Shown piece by piece: positions 1 through 8,991 of a DNA stretch of 64,000 nucleotides. Origin of the DNA: Bacteroidales bacterium (GTDB lineage: Bacteria > Bacteroidota > Bacteroidia > Bacteroidales > G3-4614); assembly GCA_017521245.1 (NCBI GenBank), contig JAFXDI010000048.1:45234-109233 (forward strand). Reading direction: 5' to 3'. Positions within the stretch are counted from its first letter, which is position 1. Each line of letters begins with the position of its first letter. The translations under genes and the position numbers were made by a program. Below the pieces are notes generated by a model that had not been told where the DNA came from, searched no databases, and saw only the letters and a program-made list of their open reading frames with translations.

Positions 1-1
1 T

Positions 2-1198
2 CTTATTGTTGAAAATGGTAAGATATTGGCAGAGGGAGAAAGATTTAGTTATAAGAACTCATTCATTATTTGTGATATTGATTTAAATCAATTAAAACGA
101 GAGAGGAACAATAACGAAAATTCTACTAAATCATCAAATATTGAAACTAAAAATAATATTGAGTTCTCATCCGTGGATAATTATAAGAATATATCAGGTG
201 GTAAAATAAGACAAAACCCTTTTATTCCGGATGATAAAGATGCTCTATCAAAAAGGTGCGAAGAGATATTCAACATTCAAACTCATGCTTTAATTAAAAG
301 ATTTGAACACACTTATTGCAATAAAGCCGTTATAGGAATTTCTGGTGGATTAGATTCTACCCTTGCTCTCCTTGTAGTTGTTAATGCTTTTGACAAAATG
401 GGCATTGACAGAGCAAATATTACCGCTATAACAATGCCCGGATTTGGTACGACAAACCGAACATATAATAATGCGGTGAATATGATTAAAGAGTTGGGGG
501 CAACATTTAAAGAGATCTCTATTAAGGATGCTTGTCTGCAACACTTTAAGGATATTGAACACGATATTAATATTCACAATGTTACTTACGAAAACTCTCA
601 GGCTCGTGAACGTACTCAAATTTTAATGGACTATGCCAATAAAACTGGAGCTTTACATATGGGTACTGGTGATATGTCGGAACTTGCATTAGGATGGGCC
701 ACATATAATGGAGACCATATATCAATGTATAACGTAAACTGCTCAATTCCTAAAACTCTTGCTAAATATATGGTTGCTTGGGTTGCTCAAAATAACAAGG
801 GTGCCATAAGAGATATTTTAATGGATGTGGTTAATACTCCTATATCTCCGGAACTTACTCCTGCCGATGAAAATGGAAATATTAAACAGAAAACGGAAGA
901 TATTGTTGGACCTTATGAACTGCATGATTTCTTTATATATTATTTACTTCGTTATAAGTTTTCTGTTAAACAAATATTCTCTCTTGCAAAAACTGCATTT
1001 GAAGGTAAATATGAAAGCGACTATATAAAGCATTGGTTAAGGATATTTATCAGAAGATTCTTTACTCAACAATTTAAACGATCTTGTTTGAATGATGGTC
1101 CAGCAGTAGGTATTATTTCTCTTTCTCCACGTGGAGGATTAAATATGCCAAGCGATATGTCTCCTAATATATGGTTAGAAGAATGTGACAAATTGTAA
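2..1198 (+). CDS. nadE: Glutamine-dependent NAD+ synthetase, 5' end cut off by window edge
   Basis: This enzyme makes NAD+ from deamido-NAD+, ATP and glutamine-derived ammonia in the cytoplasm. The reading frame is already open at base 2, and its first residues (LIVENGKILAEGERF) read as the end of the N-terminal nitrilase-like glutaminase domain, so the start codon lies outside the window. The ATP-pyrophosphatase signature SGGLDST follows near visible residue 114, and the C-terminal region contains the synthetase-type GTGDMSEL segment. The TTG at base 26 is not a real start. A hairpin follows the stop. The family assignment is firm; the length of the missing part cannot be seen. Confidence 0.93.
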   Translation, partial: LIVENGKILAEGERFSYKNSFIICDIDLNQLKRERNNNENSTKSSNIETKNNIEFSSVDNYKNISGGKIRQNPFIPDDKDALSKRCEEIFNIQTHALIKRFEHTYCNKAVIGISGGLDSTLALLVVVNAFDKMGIDRANITAITMPGFGTTNRTYNNAVNMIKELGATFKEISIKDACLQHFKDIEHDINIHNVTYENSQARERTQILMDYANKTGALHMGTGDMSELALGWATYNGDHISMYNVNCSIPKTLAKYMVAWVAQNNKGAIRDILMDVVNTPISPELTPADENGNIKQKTEDIVGPYELHDFFIYYLLRYKFSVKQIFSLAKTAFEGKYESDYIKHWLRIFIRRFFTQQFKRSCLNDGPAVGIISLSPRGGLNMPSDMSPNIWLEECDKL

Positions 1199-1249
1199 AT
1201 CGTCAGATACATATTCTAATTCTAAGAAATTATATACATTATTTATATA

Positions 1250-1293
1250 TACAATTATTACCTCGCTATTATTTTAGTGGGGTAATTGTTTAA
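1250..1293 (+). terminator. Possible terminator after nadE
   Basis: Imperfect inverted repeat: CAATTATTACCTC pairs with GGGGTAATTG around an AT-rich loop, followed by TTTAA. The T-run is short, so this is only a moderate candidate. Confidence 0.45.
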
Positions 1294-1372
1294 ATATCAT
1301 ACTTTAAAGAACAAAATTTGATTATTTTGTTAAAATTAACTTCAAAATTTATCCTTAAAATAAATATTTTAT

Positions 1373-1380
1373 TACTTTTG
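1373..1380 (+). promoter_or_regulatory. -7 box TACTTTTG upstream of maeB
   Basis: An exact match to the Bacteroidota -7 consensus TAnnTTTG lies about 108 bases before the maeB ATG, implying a leader of roughly 100 bases. No clear TTTG -33 box is seen at the usual spacing. Confidence 0.5.
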
Positions 1381-1488
1381 CAACTTCAAAATTTAAAATT
1401 TAAATATCGCTATTTTAATTAATATATATAAGTAACGATATTATTACAAGTAACAAAATATAACTAATAAAGTAAAATTAATTAGATT

Positions 1489-3771
1489 ATGTCAAAAATT
1501 ACAAAAGAGGCTGCTCTTGAATATCACCGCAGTGGCAAGCCCGGAAAGATTGAAGTTATTCCAACAAAACCTTATAGTACTCAAACCGATTTGTCTCTTG
1601 CATACTCTCCGGGCGTTGCAGAGCCTTGCTTAGAAATTGAAAAGAATCCACAAGACGCATACGAATATACCGCTAAAGGAAATCTTGTTGCTGTAATCTC
1701 TAATGGCACCGCTGTTTTAGGATTGGGAGATATAGGTGCTCTTGCAGGAAAACCTGTTATGGAGGGTAAAGGTTTATTATTCAAAATCTTTGCTGATGTT
1801 GATGTGTTCGATATTGAGGTAGACGAAAAAGATCCTGAAAAATTCATTCAAGCAGTTAAAGCAATTGCCCCAACTTTTGGAGGTATAAACTTAGAGGATA
1901 TTAAGGCTCCTGAATGTTTTATTATTGAAGACAGACTTAAAGCAGAGTTAAACATTCCTGTTATGCACGATGACCAACATGGTACTGCAATTATCTCAGG
2001 TGCCGGTTTGATTAATGCTTTGGAACTTCAAGGTAAAAAAATTGAGGATGTTCGCTTAGTTGTAAATGGTGCCGGTGCTTCGGCAACCTCTTGTACAAGA
2101 TTGTATATGAGTTTGGGTATCAGACGCGAGAACATTGTAATGGTTGATAGTAAAGGTGTTATCAACAATAAGCGTCAAAACCTTACTCCTCAAAAGCAAG
2201 AGTTTATGACAACTCGCGACATAAACACTTTGGAGGAGGCAATGGTTGGTGCCGATGTATTCTTAGGTCTTTCAAGAGCAGATGTTCTTACTCAAGATAT
2301 GATTCGTTCAATGAACAATAAACCTATTGTTTTTGCTTTGGCAAATCCAAATCCTGAGATTGCTTATGACAAAGCGAAAGAATCTCGCCCTGACTTGATT
2401 TTTGCAACAGGACGCTCGGACTATCCTAACCAAATTAATAACGTATTGGGATTCCCTTATATATTCAGAGGTGCATTGGATGTTCACGCTTCGGCTATCA
2501 ACGAAGAGATGAAACTTGCTGCAGTTTATGCTATTGCAGCTCTTGCTAAAGAAAGAGTTCCTGATGTAGTTAATGCTGCTTACAACATTAATAAAATAAG
2601 TTTTGGTCCTGAATATATTATTCCTAAAGCTCTTGACCCACGTCTTCTTACTTGTGTTGCTCCCGCTGTTGCGAAAGCTGCCATGGATAGCGGTGTTGCG
2701 GCTAAACCAATTACCGATTGGGAGGCTTACAAAGATAGTTTGAGAGCAAGAATGGGATACGATAATAAACTTATACGCCGATTAACAGAGACCGCAAAAG
2801 CAAATCCTAAACGCGTTGTATTTGCAGAAGCTAACCACGTTAATATGCTTACTGCTGCTGTTACTGCATACAAAGAGGGAATATGTACTCCTATTCTATT
2901 GGGTAACGAAGAGATGATTGCAAAAACTGCTGCACAAAACAATCTTGATCTTAGTGATATTGAGATTGTTAACCTTCGCCACGACAGAGAGGCCGACAGA
3001 CGTTGCAAGTACGCTGGCATTCTTTCTCAAAAACGTCAACGAGAGGGTGTTACTTTTGCTGAAGCATACGAGAAAATGTTTGACCGCTCATACTTTGGTA
3101 TGATGATGGTTGAGTGTGGTGATGCAGACGCGTTCATTACTGGTACTTATACGAACTATACAGAAGCTATAAACATTGCAAAAGATGTTATTGGAATACG
3201 CCCTGAGTACAAACATTTTGGAGCAATGCATCTTGTTTCAACAAAAAGAGGTACATTCTACCTTGCAGACACATTAGTTAATAGAAATCCAGACGACGAG
3301 GCTCTTGTTGATATTGCAAGACTTTCGGCACACACACTTAACTTCTTTGCAAAAGACCCAGTTATGGCAATGATCTCTTACTCTAACTTTGGTGCAGATA
3401 AGGATGGCAGCCCTGCTCAAATACATAAAGCAGTTAAGAGATTGCACAACGAATATCCCGAACTTGTTGTTGACGGAGAGATGCAACTTAACTTTGCGAT
3501 GGATAAAAAACTTAGAGATGAAACTTTCCCATTCACCAAATTAAATGGAAAAGATGTAAATACTCTAATATTCCCTAATTTAAGTGCTGCTAACACAGCA
3601 TGTAAAATTCTATTGGAGTTTGGTGTTAATGACTCGGTTGGTCCTATTCAAATGGGATTGAACAAACCTATACACTTTACTGATATAGAGAGTTCTCCTC
3701 GCGATATAGTAAACCTTACAACCGTTGCAGTTATTGATGCAATTGTTGAAGAAAAACTTCACCAAAAATAG
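1489..3771 (+). CDS. maeB: NADP-dependent malic enzyme fused to phosphate acetyltransferase-like domain (MaeB type)
   Basis: Oxidatively decarboxylates malate to pyruvate, producing NADPH. The 760-residue length fits the two-domain MaeB family. Residues 1 to about 425 are the malic enzyme: YSPGVAEPC near residue 38, the metal and substrate motif HDDQHGTA near residue 160, and the nucleotide-binding [11 protein letters not shown] near residue 188. Residues from about 430 to 760 form a phosphotransacetylase-like domain; in known MaeB proteins this part senses acetyl-CoA rather than acting as the main transacetylase, which is family knowledge, not visible here. The gene stands alone between a -7 box and a strong terminator. 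ATG 1489 is the only sensible start. Confidence 0.95.
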   Translation: MSKITKEAALEYHRSGKPGKIEVIPTKPYSTQTDLSLAYSPGVAEPCLEIEKNPQDAYEYTAKGNLVAVISNGTAVLGLGDIGALAGKPVMEGKGLLFKIFADVDVFDIEVDEKDPEKFIQAVKAIAPTFGGINLEDIKAPECFIIEDRLKAELNIPVMHDDQHGTAIISGAGLINALELQGKKIEDVRLVVNGAGASATSCTRLYMSLGIRRENIVMVDSKGVINNKRQNLTPQKQEFMTTRDINTLEEAMVGADVFLGLSRADVLTQDMIRSMNNKPIVFALANPNPEIAYDKAKESRPDLIFATGRSDYPNQINNVLGFPYIFRGALDVHASAINEEMKLAAVYAIAALAKERVPDVVNAAYNINKISFGPEYIIPKALDPRLLTCVAPAVAKAAMDSGVAAKPITDWEAYKDSLRARMGYDNKLIRRLTETAKANPKRVVFAEANHVNMLTAAVTAYKEGICTPILLGNEEMIAKTAAQNNLDLSDIEIVNLRHDREADRRCKYAGILSQKRQREGVTFAEAYEKMFDRSYFGMMMVECGDADAFITGTYTNYTEAINIAKDVIGIRPEYKHFGAMHLVSTKRGTFYLADTLVNRNPDDEALVDIARLSAHTLNFFAKDPVMAMISYSNFGADKDGSPAQIHKAVKRLHNEYPELVVDGEMQLNFAMDKKLRDETFPFTKLNGKDVNTLIFPNLSAANTACKILLEFGVNDSVGPIQMGLNKPIHFTDIESSPRDIVNLTTVAVIDAIVEEKLHQK

Positions 3772-3792
3772 GTTTTGATAAGAGATAATTAT

Positions 3793-3824
3793 AGTAAAGG
3801 GGTGCATTAATGCATCCCTTTACT
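3793..3824. terminator. Bidirectional terminator between maeB and trmN6
   Basis: Near-perfect hairpin: GTAAAGGGGTGCATT pairs with AATGCATCCCTTTAC (one G/T position), flanked by TTTT on the plus side. It lies between two converging genes and can serve both. Confidence 0.8.
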
Positions 3825-3825
3825 T

Positions 3826-4527
3826 TTATAGATAAAAATCTTTTGTTAGTTCTTTATAGTCAGCAGAATAAGAACCATCTCTATTTGATATAATCAGCGT
3901 ATCTATTGAAAACTGTGTTTGTACTCGCTCCCACTCCGTTAATACTCGCTTTGGTTCTGTTCCTTCGATAGTTACCACCCATGTTAATCGGCGAAGATAA
4001 AATCCGTTTAGGAGTGCTGTTTGCGCAACAAATGAATAATTATCAGCAGGGGATATCATTGCAAATATTGTATTTGGGTTACTTATTTTTGCTACTCCTT
4101 GAAATAGTGTTTCAAAATTTAATGATGATGTATTTCGTGCCGATGCTCGTTTAAAATCAGGAGAGAGGGTATCTTCAGTAAAAAATGGGGGATTTGAAAC
4201 TATTGTGTCATATATTCTGCCACAATTACCTGAATAACTGACAAAATTTCCTAATATAGGATTGAGAGTACTATTCCACCCGGATAATTCAAAATTTTTT
4301 TTTGAATCTTTTATTGCTCCTTCATCTATGTCAATTGCATCAATATACAAACCTCCTCCGCTACGTTGAGCCATTATTAAAGACAATATTCCCGATCCGC
4401 AACCAATGTCTAATATGGCAGACTCTTTAGGTGGCAAGGTTAACCATGCACCAAGTAATACCCCATCGGTACCCACTTTCATGGCAGAATTTTGATCGTG
4501 TATTGTAAAATATTTAAACTTAAACAT
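3826..4527 (-). CDS. trmN6: tRNA1(Val) (adenine(37)-N6)-methyltransferase, TrmN6/YfiC family
   Basis: SAM-dependent methyltransferase expected to methylate adenine 37 of tRNA-Val in the cytoplasm. Visible features are the N-terminal FTIHDQNSAMKVGTDGVLLG segment typical of the family, the SAM-binding LDIGCGSG near residue 40, and the adenine-N6 catalytic motif NPPFF near residue 112. The 233-residue length is normal. It is transcribed convergently with maeB and divergently from lon. A TACATTTG -7 box lies about 20 bases upstream of the ATG. The exact tRNA target is inferred from the family. Confidence 0.88.
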   Translation of the reverse strand: MFKFKYFTIHDQNSAMKVGTDGVLLGAWLTLPPKESAILDIGCGSGILSLIMAQRSGGGLYIDAIDIDEGAIKDSKKNFELSGWNSTLNPILGNFVSYSGNCGRIYDTIVSNPPFFTEDTLSPDFKRASARNTSSLNFETLFQGVAKISNPNTIFAMISPADNYSFVAQTALLNGFYLRRLTWVVTIEGTEPKRVLTEWERVQTQFSIDTLIISNRDGSYSADYKELTKDFYL

Positions 4528-4546
4528 AGATTTGACAATATTTATA

Positions 4547-4554
4547 CAAATGTA
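4547..4554 (-). promoter_or_regulatory. -7 box for trmN6
   Basis: On the minus strand this reads TACATTTG, an exact TAnnTTTG match, 20 bases before the trmN6 start. No clear -33 TTTG is seen at the normal distance. Confidence 0.5.
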
Positions 4555-4631
4555 ATCTATTTTTTATTTTTGATGATAGAAGCGAGATTAAAATAAACTA
4601 TTAACTAAAAAAGAGTGACAGAAAAAAACTT

Positions 4632-4647
4632 TGGCACAACTATTGCA
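4632..4647 (+). promoter_or_regulatory. Sigma-54 (RpoN) type promoter upstream of lon
   Basis: TGGCACAACTATTGCA matches the -24/-12 consensus TGGCACGNNNNTTGCA at all but one fixed position, and the GG and GC pairs have the required 12-base offset. It is oriented toward lon, with a predicted start near 4658 and a leader of about 75 bases. No TAnnTTTG box was noticed between it and the gene. Confidence 0.7.
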
Positions 4648-4733
4648 TTATATAATAAAGTCGCTGACTCTCTATTTTTTTAGAGATTAAAATGACAAAT
4701 ATGACAATTTGACACTATTAGAAACAGTAGATT

Positions 4734-7205
4734 ATGAGTAATTTTTCAAATAATAACGATGAAATGTCGTTTGTTCCAATTGTAGTGGACGTTGATGGCA
4801 ACCCTGATATAAATTGTTCTAACGTTCCAACCGAGGACTTACCTATTCTTCCTTTAAGAGATATGGTTTTATTCCCTGGTGTAACAATGCCTATACTTGT
4901 TGGCAGAAAATCATCTCTTACACTTATTGATGAGGCTTTTAAAAACAAAAGATACATAGGTGTAACTTGTCAAAAGAATCCTAATATTGAAGAACCCGGA
5001 ATTAATGACATATACACTATTGGTGTTATAGCGGAGATTATTAAGGTTTTTCAACTTCCTGACGGAAATACCTCTGTTATTTTACAAGGTAAGCAAAGAT
5101 TCTCTCTATTAAATCTAACTCATACCAAACCATATCTAAAAGGAGAAATTGCCCTTTTGGACGATATATCGGTAAGCAAACGCGACAAAGAGTTTAAAGT
5201 GCTTGTTGATGCTATAAAAGATACTACAGGCGAGTATTTAAAATATTTAGGAGAACCTTCTCGTGAACTTTTGAGTTCATTACGTAATATTGACGGAAGC
5301 AATGGCTTACTTATTAACTTCTTGTGTACTAATATTCCATTTAGTGCTGCGCGTAAAGAGTCATTATTAGCAGAGAGTTCAATCAAAGAGAGAGGTTTAC
5401 TTCTATACTCTGAACTCGGCAAAGAGCTTCAGTTGATGGAGATTAAGAAGGATATTCACAATAAAACTCATCAATACATTTCGCAACAACAACGCGAACA
5501 CTTCCTGCAACAACAGATAAAGACTATTCAAGAGGAGTTGGGAGATACTTCGGATAACGATATAGATGAGTTATTGGAAAGAGCAGACAATAAAAAATGG
5601 AGTAAAGAGGTGCGTCAGGTTTTTGATAAAGAGTTGAAAAAACTTCAACGCTTTCATCCTCAATCACCCGACTACTCTGTGCAATACAATTATATTGAGA
5701 ACTTCCTTGATTTACCTTGGGGTGAATATACCAACGACAACTTTAACCTTGAAAATGCAAAGAAACAATTGGATAAAGACCACTTTGGTTTAGAGAAGGT
5801 TAAAGACCGTATTATTGAGCATCTTGCAGTGCTTAAATTGCGTGGAGATATGAAATCGCCTATTATCTGTCTATATGGTCCTCCCGGAGTTGGTAAGACT
5901 TCGTTGGGTAAATCTATTGCTGCCGCTCTTAATCGCAAATATGTTAGAGTATCGTTTGGTGGTTTGCACGATGAGGCCGAGATTAGAGGACACCGCCGTA
6001 CATATATCGGTGCTATGCCCGGTAGAATTATTCAAGGTCTGCAAAAGGCTAAGAGTTCAAACCCCGTATTTGTGTTGGATGAGATAGATAAGATTGGTAA
6101 TGACTACAAAGGAGATCCGGCAGCTGCACTTTTAGAGGCATTAGATCCAGAACAAAACAATGCTTTCCACGACAACTACCTTGATGTAGATTATGACCTT
6201 TCAAAAGTATTGTTTATCGCAACTGCTAATAATCTTGGAACTATTGACCGTCCACTACTCGACCGTATGGAGTTGATTGACGTATCGGGCTACATTATGG
6301 AAGAGAAGGTTGAGATTGGTCGCCGTCATCTTGTTCCAAAACAATTGACAGAGCATGGACTTAAAAGAGGCGATGTGTCTATTCCCAAAAAGACAATGGA
6401 GGCTATCATAGAGGGATATACTCGCGAGTCGGGAGTTAGAGAGTTAGATAAGAAGATTGCAAAAATTATGCGTCGCATTGCTCGCAAGAAAGGTGCTGAG
6501 GAGGAGTATAACAAAAACATATCTGTTGCTGATCTTAAAGATTTACTTGGAGAGAAAGAGTACTCAAAAGAGATATACGAAGGCAACGAGTATGCTGGTG
6601 TTGTAACTGGTTTGGCATGGACTGCTGTTGGTGGAGAGATTCTATTTATCGAATCGAGCCTATGCAAAGGTAAAGGCGAAAAACTTACTCTTACAGGAAA
6701 TCTTGGTGACGTAATGAAAGAGTCTGCTGTTATTGCCCTACAATATGTTAGATCTCATGCCGAAGAGTTGGGTATTGATGAGGATGTTTTTGAGAAGTGG
6801 AACTTACATATTCACGTTCCCGAAGGTGCAATACCAAAAGATGGACCATCGGCAGGTATTACAATGATAACCTCTATTGCTTCATCGTTTACACAACGCA
6901 AAGTAAAAGCAAACCTTGCAATGACAGGCGAGATTACTCTTCGCGGAAGAGTATTACCTGTGGGTGGTATCAAGGAAAAGATACTTGCTGCCAAACGTGC
7001 AGGTATTAAAGAGATTATTCTTTGTGAGCAAAACAGAAAAGATATTAACGAAATTCAACCTGAATATCTTAAAGGTTTGACATTCCACTATGTAAACAAC
7101 ATATCGGAAGTGTTAGATATTGCTCTTACAGAGAAGAAAGTTAATCACCCTCTTGTACTTAACTATCAACCACAGACTACACAAACTCATACTCCCCTAC
7201 AATAA
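4734..7205 (+). CDS. lon: ATP-dependent protease Lon, class A
   Basis: Cytoplasmic AAA+ protease that degrades misfolded and regulatory proteins. At 823 residues it shows the N-terminal substrate domain (about 30-235), a coiled-coil region, the AAA+ module with Walker A GPPGVGKT at 382-389 and Walker B FVLDEIDKI, and a C-terminal serine-lysine protease domain. The catalytic serine lies in PKDGPSAG (Ser706) and the lysine in GGIKEK (Lys749); their 43-residue spacing equals that of E. coli Lon. The N-terminus carries an extra acidic and Asn-rich segment of about 35 residues. The upstream sigma-54-like promoter suggests activator-dependent stress control. A strong terminator follows. Confidence 0.97.
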   Translation: MSNFSNNNDEMSFVPIVVDVDGNPDINCSNVPTEDLPILPLRDMVLFPGVTMPILVGRKSSLTLIDEAFKNKRYIGVTCQKNPNIEEPGINDIYTIGVIAEIIKVFQLPDGNTSVILQGKQRFSLLNLTHTKPYLKGEIALLDDISVSKRDKEFKVLVDAIKDTTGEYLKYLGEPSRELLSSLRNIDGSNGLLINFLCTNIPFSAARKESLLAESSIKERGLLLYSELGKELQLMEIKKDIHNKTHQYISQQQREHFLQQQIKTIQEELGDTSDNDIDELLERADNKKWSKEVRQVFDKELKKLQRFHPQSPDYSVQYNYIENFLDLPWGEYTNDNFNLENAKKQLDKDHFGLEKVKDRIIEHLAVLKLRGDMKSPIICLYGPPGVGKTSLGKSIAAALNRKYVRVSFGGLHDEAEIRGHRRTYIGAMPGRIIQGLQKAKSSNPVFVLDEIDKIGNDYKGDPAAALLEALDPEQNNAFHDNYLDVDYDLSKVLFIATANNLGTIDRPLLDRMELIDVSGYIMEEKVEIGRRHLVPKQLTEHGLKRGDVSIPKKTMEAIIEGYTRESGVRELDKKIAKIMRRIARKKGAEEEYNKNISVADLKDLLGEKEYSKEIYEGNEYAGVVTGLAWTAVGGEILFIESSLCKGKGEKLTLTGNLGDVMKESAVIALQYVRSHAEELGIDEDVFEKWNLHIHVPEGAIPKDGPSAGITMITSIASSFTQRKVKANLAMTGEITLRGRVLPVGGIKEKILAAKRAGIKEIILCEQNRKDINEIQPEYLKGLTFHYVNNISEVLDIALTEKKVNHPLVLNYQPQTTQTHTPLQ

Positions 7206-7225
7206 CATAGGGTGGCATACATAAA

Positions 7226-7264
7226 AAATAACTGCAAGTTGCTATATGTAACTTGCAGTTATTT
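7226..7264. terminator. Bidirectional terminator between lon and the DUF308 gene
   Basis: Perfect 15-bp stem, AAATAACTGCAAGTT with its complement, around a 9-base loop, followed by T-rich sequence on both strands. It separates two converging genes. Confidence 0.88.
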
Positions 7265-7283
7265 GTTTATATATCGATATCTT

Positions 7284-7823
7284 TTATATAGTCTTGATAC
7301 TCTTTTTGAGTTTTAGATAGTTTAATAACTCAGATACTCCGTATAGTAATAATATTACTCCTATTAAAATCAATAACATATTTGTAATGTTATTAAAATA
7401 TACTACTGTTATAACTCCTGTTGCAAGAACTGCTAATGGGGTTATTAGCATCCAATAACTTTTTGTTTGTATGCTATATTTAAGCACTCCTACTATTTGT
7501 ATAACTCCTGCCAATAACAGAACTATTCCTACAAACAGTGTGAACAAAGATACAAATCGTGCCGGATAGAGAACCATTATCAATCCCAACACTGCCGAGC
7601 CTAAACTTACAAAAATTGTTGTTTTTGATTTTTTCTTTGCCTCTTCAGTTTTTGCAAATATATAGGCTAATATTGCAATTATTGTAGGCAACATAATAAT
7701 TACTCCTATCGCAGTTATTATTAGAGAATTTACTTTATCGGGCCATATTACCATTATGACACCAATTAGAATTGCAACAATACAACGTATTATTGTTGAT
7801 GTGGGGGTATAAATTCGTTTCAT
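7284..7823 (-). CDS. DUF308/HdeD-like integral membrane protein
   Basis: 179-residue, strongly hydrophobic protein with about six predicted membrane helices in pairs and short basic loops (for example KTEEAKKKSKTT near residue 75). The repeated pattern of hydrophobic segments with internal LIGVILLLYG-type motifs fits the DUF308 (HdeD-like) family of inner-membrane proteins. E. coli HdeD is linked to acid resistance, but most DUF308 proteins have no known function and none is assigned here. It is a single gene converging on lon. Confidence 0.75.
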   Translation of the reverse strand: MKRIYTPTSTIIRCIVAILIGVIMVIWPDKVNSLIITAIGVIIMLPTIIAILAYIFAKTEEAKKKSKTTIFVSLGSAVLGLIMVLYPARFVSLFTLFVGIVLLLAGVIQIVGVLKYSIQTKSYWMLITPLAVLATGVITVVYFNNITNMLLILIGVILLLYGVSELLNYLKLKKSIKTI

Positions 7824-7911
7824 CTTTTTGTTATTTTATTTATAATGCAAACATAATAATTTTTAATAAGTTTATATCAAATTTCTCTTATTAAACATTA
7901 AATATTTTTTA

Positions 7912-7947
7912 TTTGTTTGTATTAAAGGTTTTGTTTACTTACTTTTG
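7912..7947 (+). promoter_or_regulatory. Promoter of the lipid kinase gene
   Basis: -33 TTTG (7916-7919, with another at 7912-7915) and -7 TACTTTTG (7940-7947) are separated by 20 bases, an excellent Bacteroidota match. The predicted start of transcription near 7954 lies before ATG 7967, so an upstream in-frame ATG at 7913 cannot be the start. Confidence 0.75.
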
Positions 7948-7966
7948 CCTAACCATATTTTGTATT

Positions 7967-8929
7967 ATGTCAGCGAAAAAGATATTTGCTATAATAAACC
8001 CTATATCGGGTACTTCAAAAAAAGTTAATCTCAGTGAAAAGATTATGAAGATACTATCTGATGATGAGGTTACTATTGATATTGCATATACTGAATACGC
8101 CGGACATGCTACTTTATTAGCAAAAGATGCTGTTGATAAAGGGTACAATATTGTTTTAGCCGTTGGTGGCGATGGCACATGTAATGAGATTGCCAAGGCT
8201 CTTGTACATTCGAGGAGTGCATTAGCAATTATTCCCACAGGTTCTGGTAATGGCATGGCTAGACATTTGGGTATTCCTATGGGGATTACTGCCGCTTTAA
8301 GAGCATTAAAAAACTCACACATGGTAAAGGCGGATTTTTGCACAGCAAACGATATTCCTTTTTTTGTTACTTGCGGTTTTGGTTTTGATGCTCAAATAAG
8401 TGATAAGTTTTCAAAATCGAAGACCAGAGGTGGATTGACATATTTCATAAATAGTTTGGAGGAGTATTTTAAATATACAAATGAGGAGTATATTATTGAA
8501 ACGCCAACCTCATACGGTAAAGAACAGGCTTTTATTATTGCATGTGGTAATGTTTCGCAATATGGCAACAATGCTTTTATTGCTCCATACGCTTCGTTAA
8601 GAGATGGATTGATAGATGTTACTATCATAAATCATATAAACTTGTTTGAGGTACTCCCTACCGCTGTTCAACTATTTACCAAAACACTTAATATAAACCC
8701 TGCTGTAAAATCATTTTCCACACCAGAACTCACCATTACACGACCTAAGGCAGGTATTATGCATATTGATGGAGAGCCTATTGATATGCCCGAGAGAGTT
8801 GAGATTAAATGCCATAAACGAGGTTTAAGAGTAATGGTTCCTGATATTCAGGCCGCAAATGAGTTTGAAGCCACTCTACTAAATATGCTATCTACTGTAT
8901 TTGGCATCAAGATTCCCAAAAAGATATAA
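7967..8929 (+). CDS. YegS/DAGK-family lipid kinase
   Basis: Probable diacylglycerol or related lipid kinase acting at the inner membrane surface. The 320-residue product starts MSAKKIFAIINPISG, the typical family N-terminus, followed by the nucleotide-binding GGDGTCNEI near residue 67 and PTGSGNGMARHLG near residue 92. The C-terminal half is the usual beta-rich domain ending in a MHIDGEP motif. An upstream ATG at 7913 would add 18 hydrophobic residues but lies inside the promoter, so 7967 is chosen. The lipid substrate cannot be read from the sequence. Confidence 0.88.
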   Translation: MSAKKIFAIINPISGTSKKVNLSEKIMKILSDDEVTIDIAYTEYAGHATLLAKDAVDKGYNIVLAVGGDGTCNEIAKALVHSRSALAIIPTGSGNGMARHLGIPMGITAALRALKNSHMVKADFCTANDIPFFVTCGFGFDAQISDKFSKSKTRGGLTYFINSLEEYFKYTNEEYIIETPTSYGKEQAFIIACGNVSQYGNNAFIAPYASLRDGLIDVTIINHINLFEVLPTAVQLFTKTLNINPAVKSFSTPELTITRPKAGIMHIDGEPIDMPERVEIKCHKRGLRVMVPDIQAANEFEATLLNMLSTVFGIKIPKKI

Positions 8930-8957
8930 CCCAATTGATGCCTCAATTGGGTTATAT
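8924..8957. terminator. Bidirectional terminator, lipid kinase / fucP
   Basis: Perfect 14-bp stem ATATAACCCAATTG with a 6-base loop. The left arm includes the stop codon of the lipid kinase, and the hairpin also closes the fucose operon from the other side. Confidence 0.8.
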
Positions 8958-8991
8958 CTTATATACGATTAAGTAATTAATATATTACTCC

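Noticed and set aside
350..619. Open frame on the minus strand within nadE
   Set aside because: It lies wholly inside a recognised gene, has no promoter or family features, and is a shadow of that gene's composition.
7913..7966. Upstream ATG for the lipid kinase adding an 18-residue hydrophobic leader
   Set aside because: It lies inside the predicted promoter, before the transcription start.
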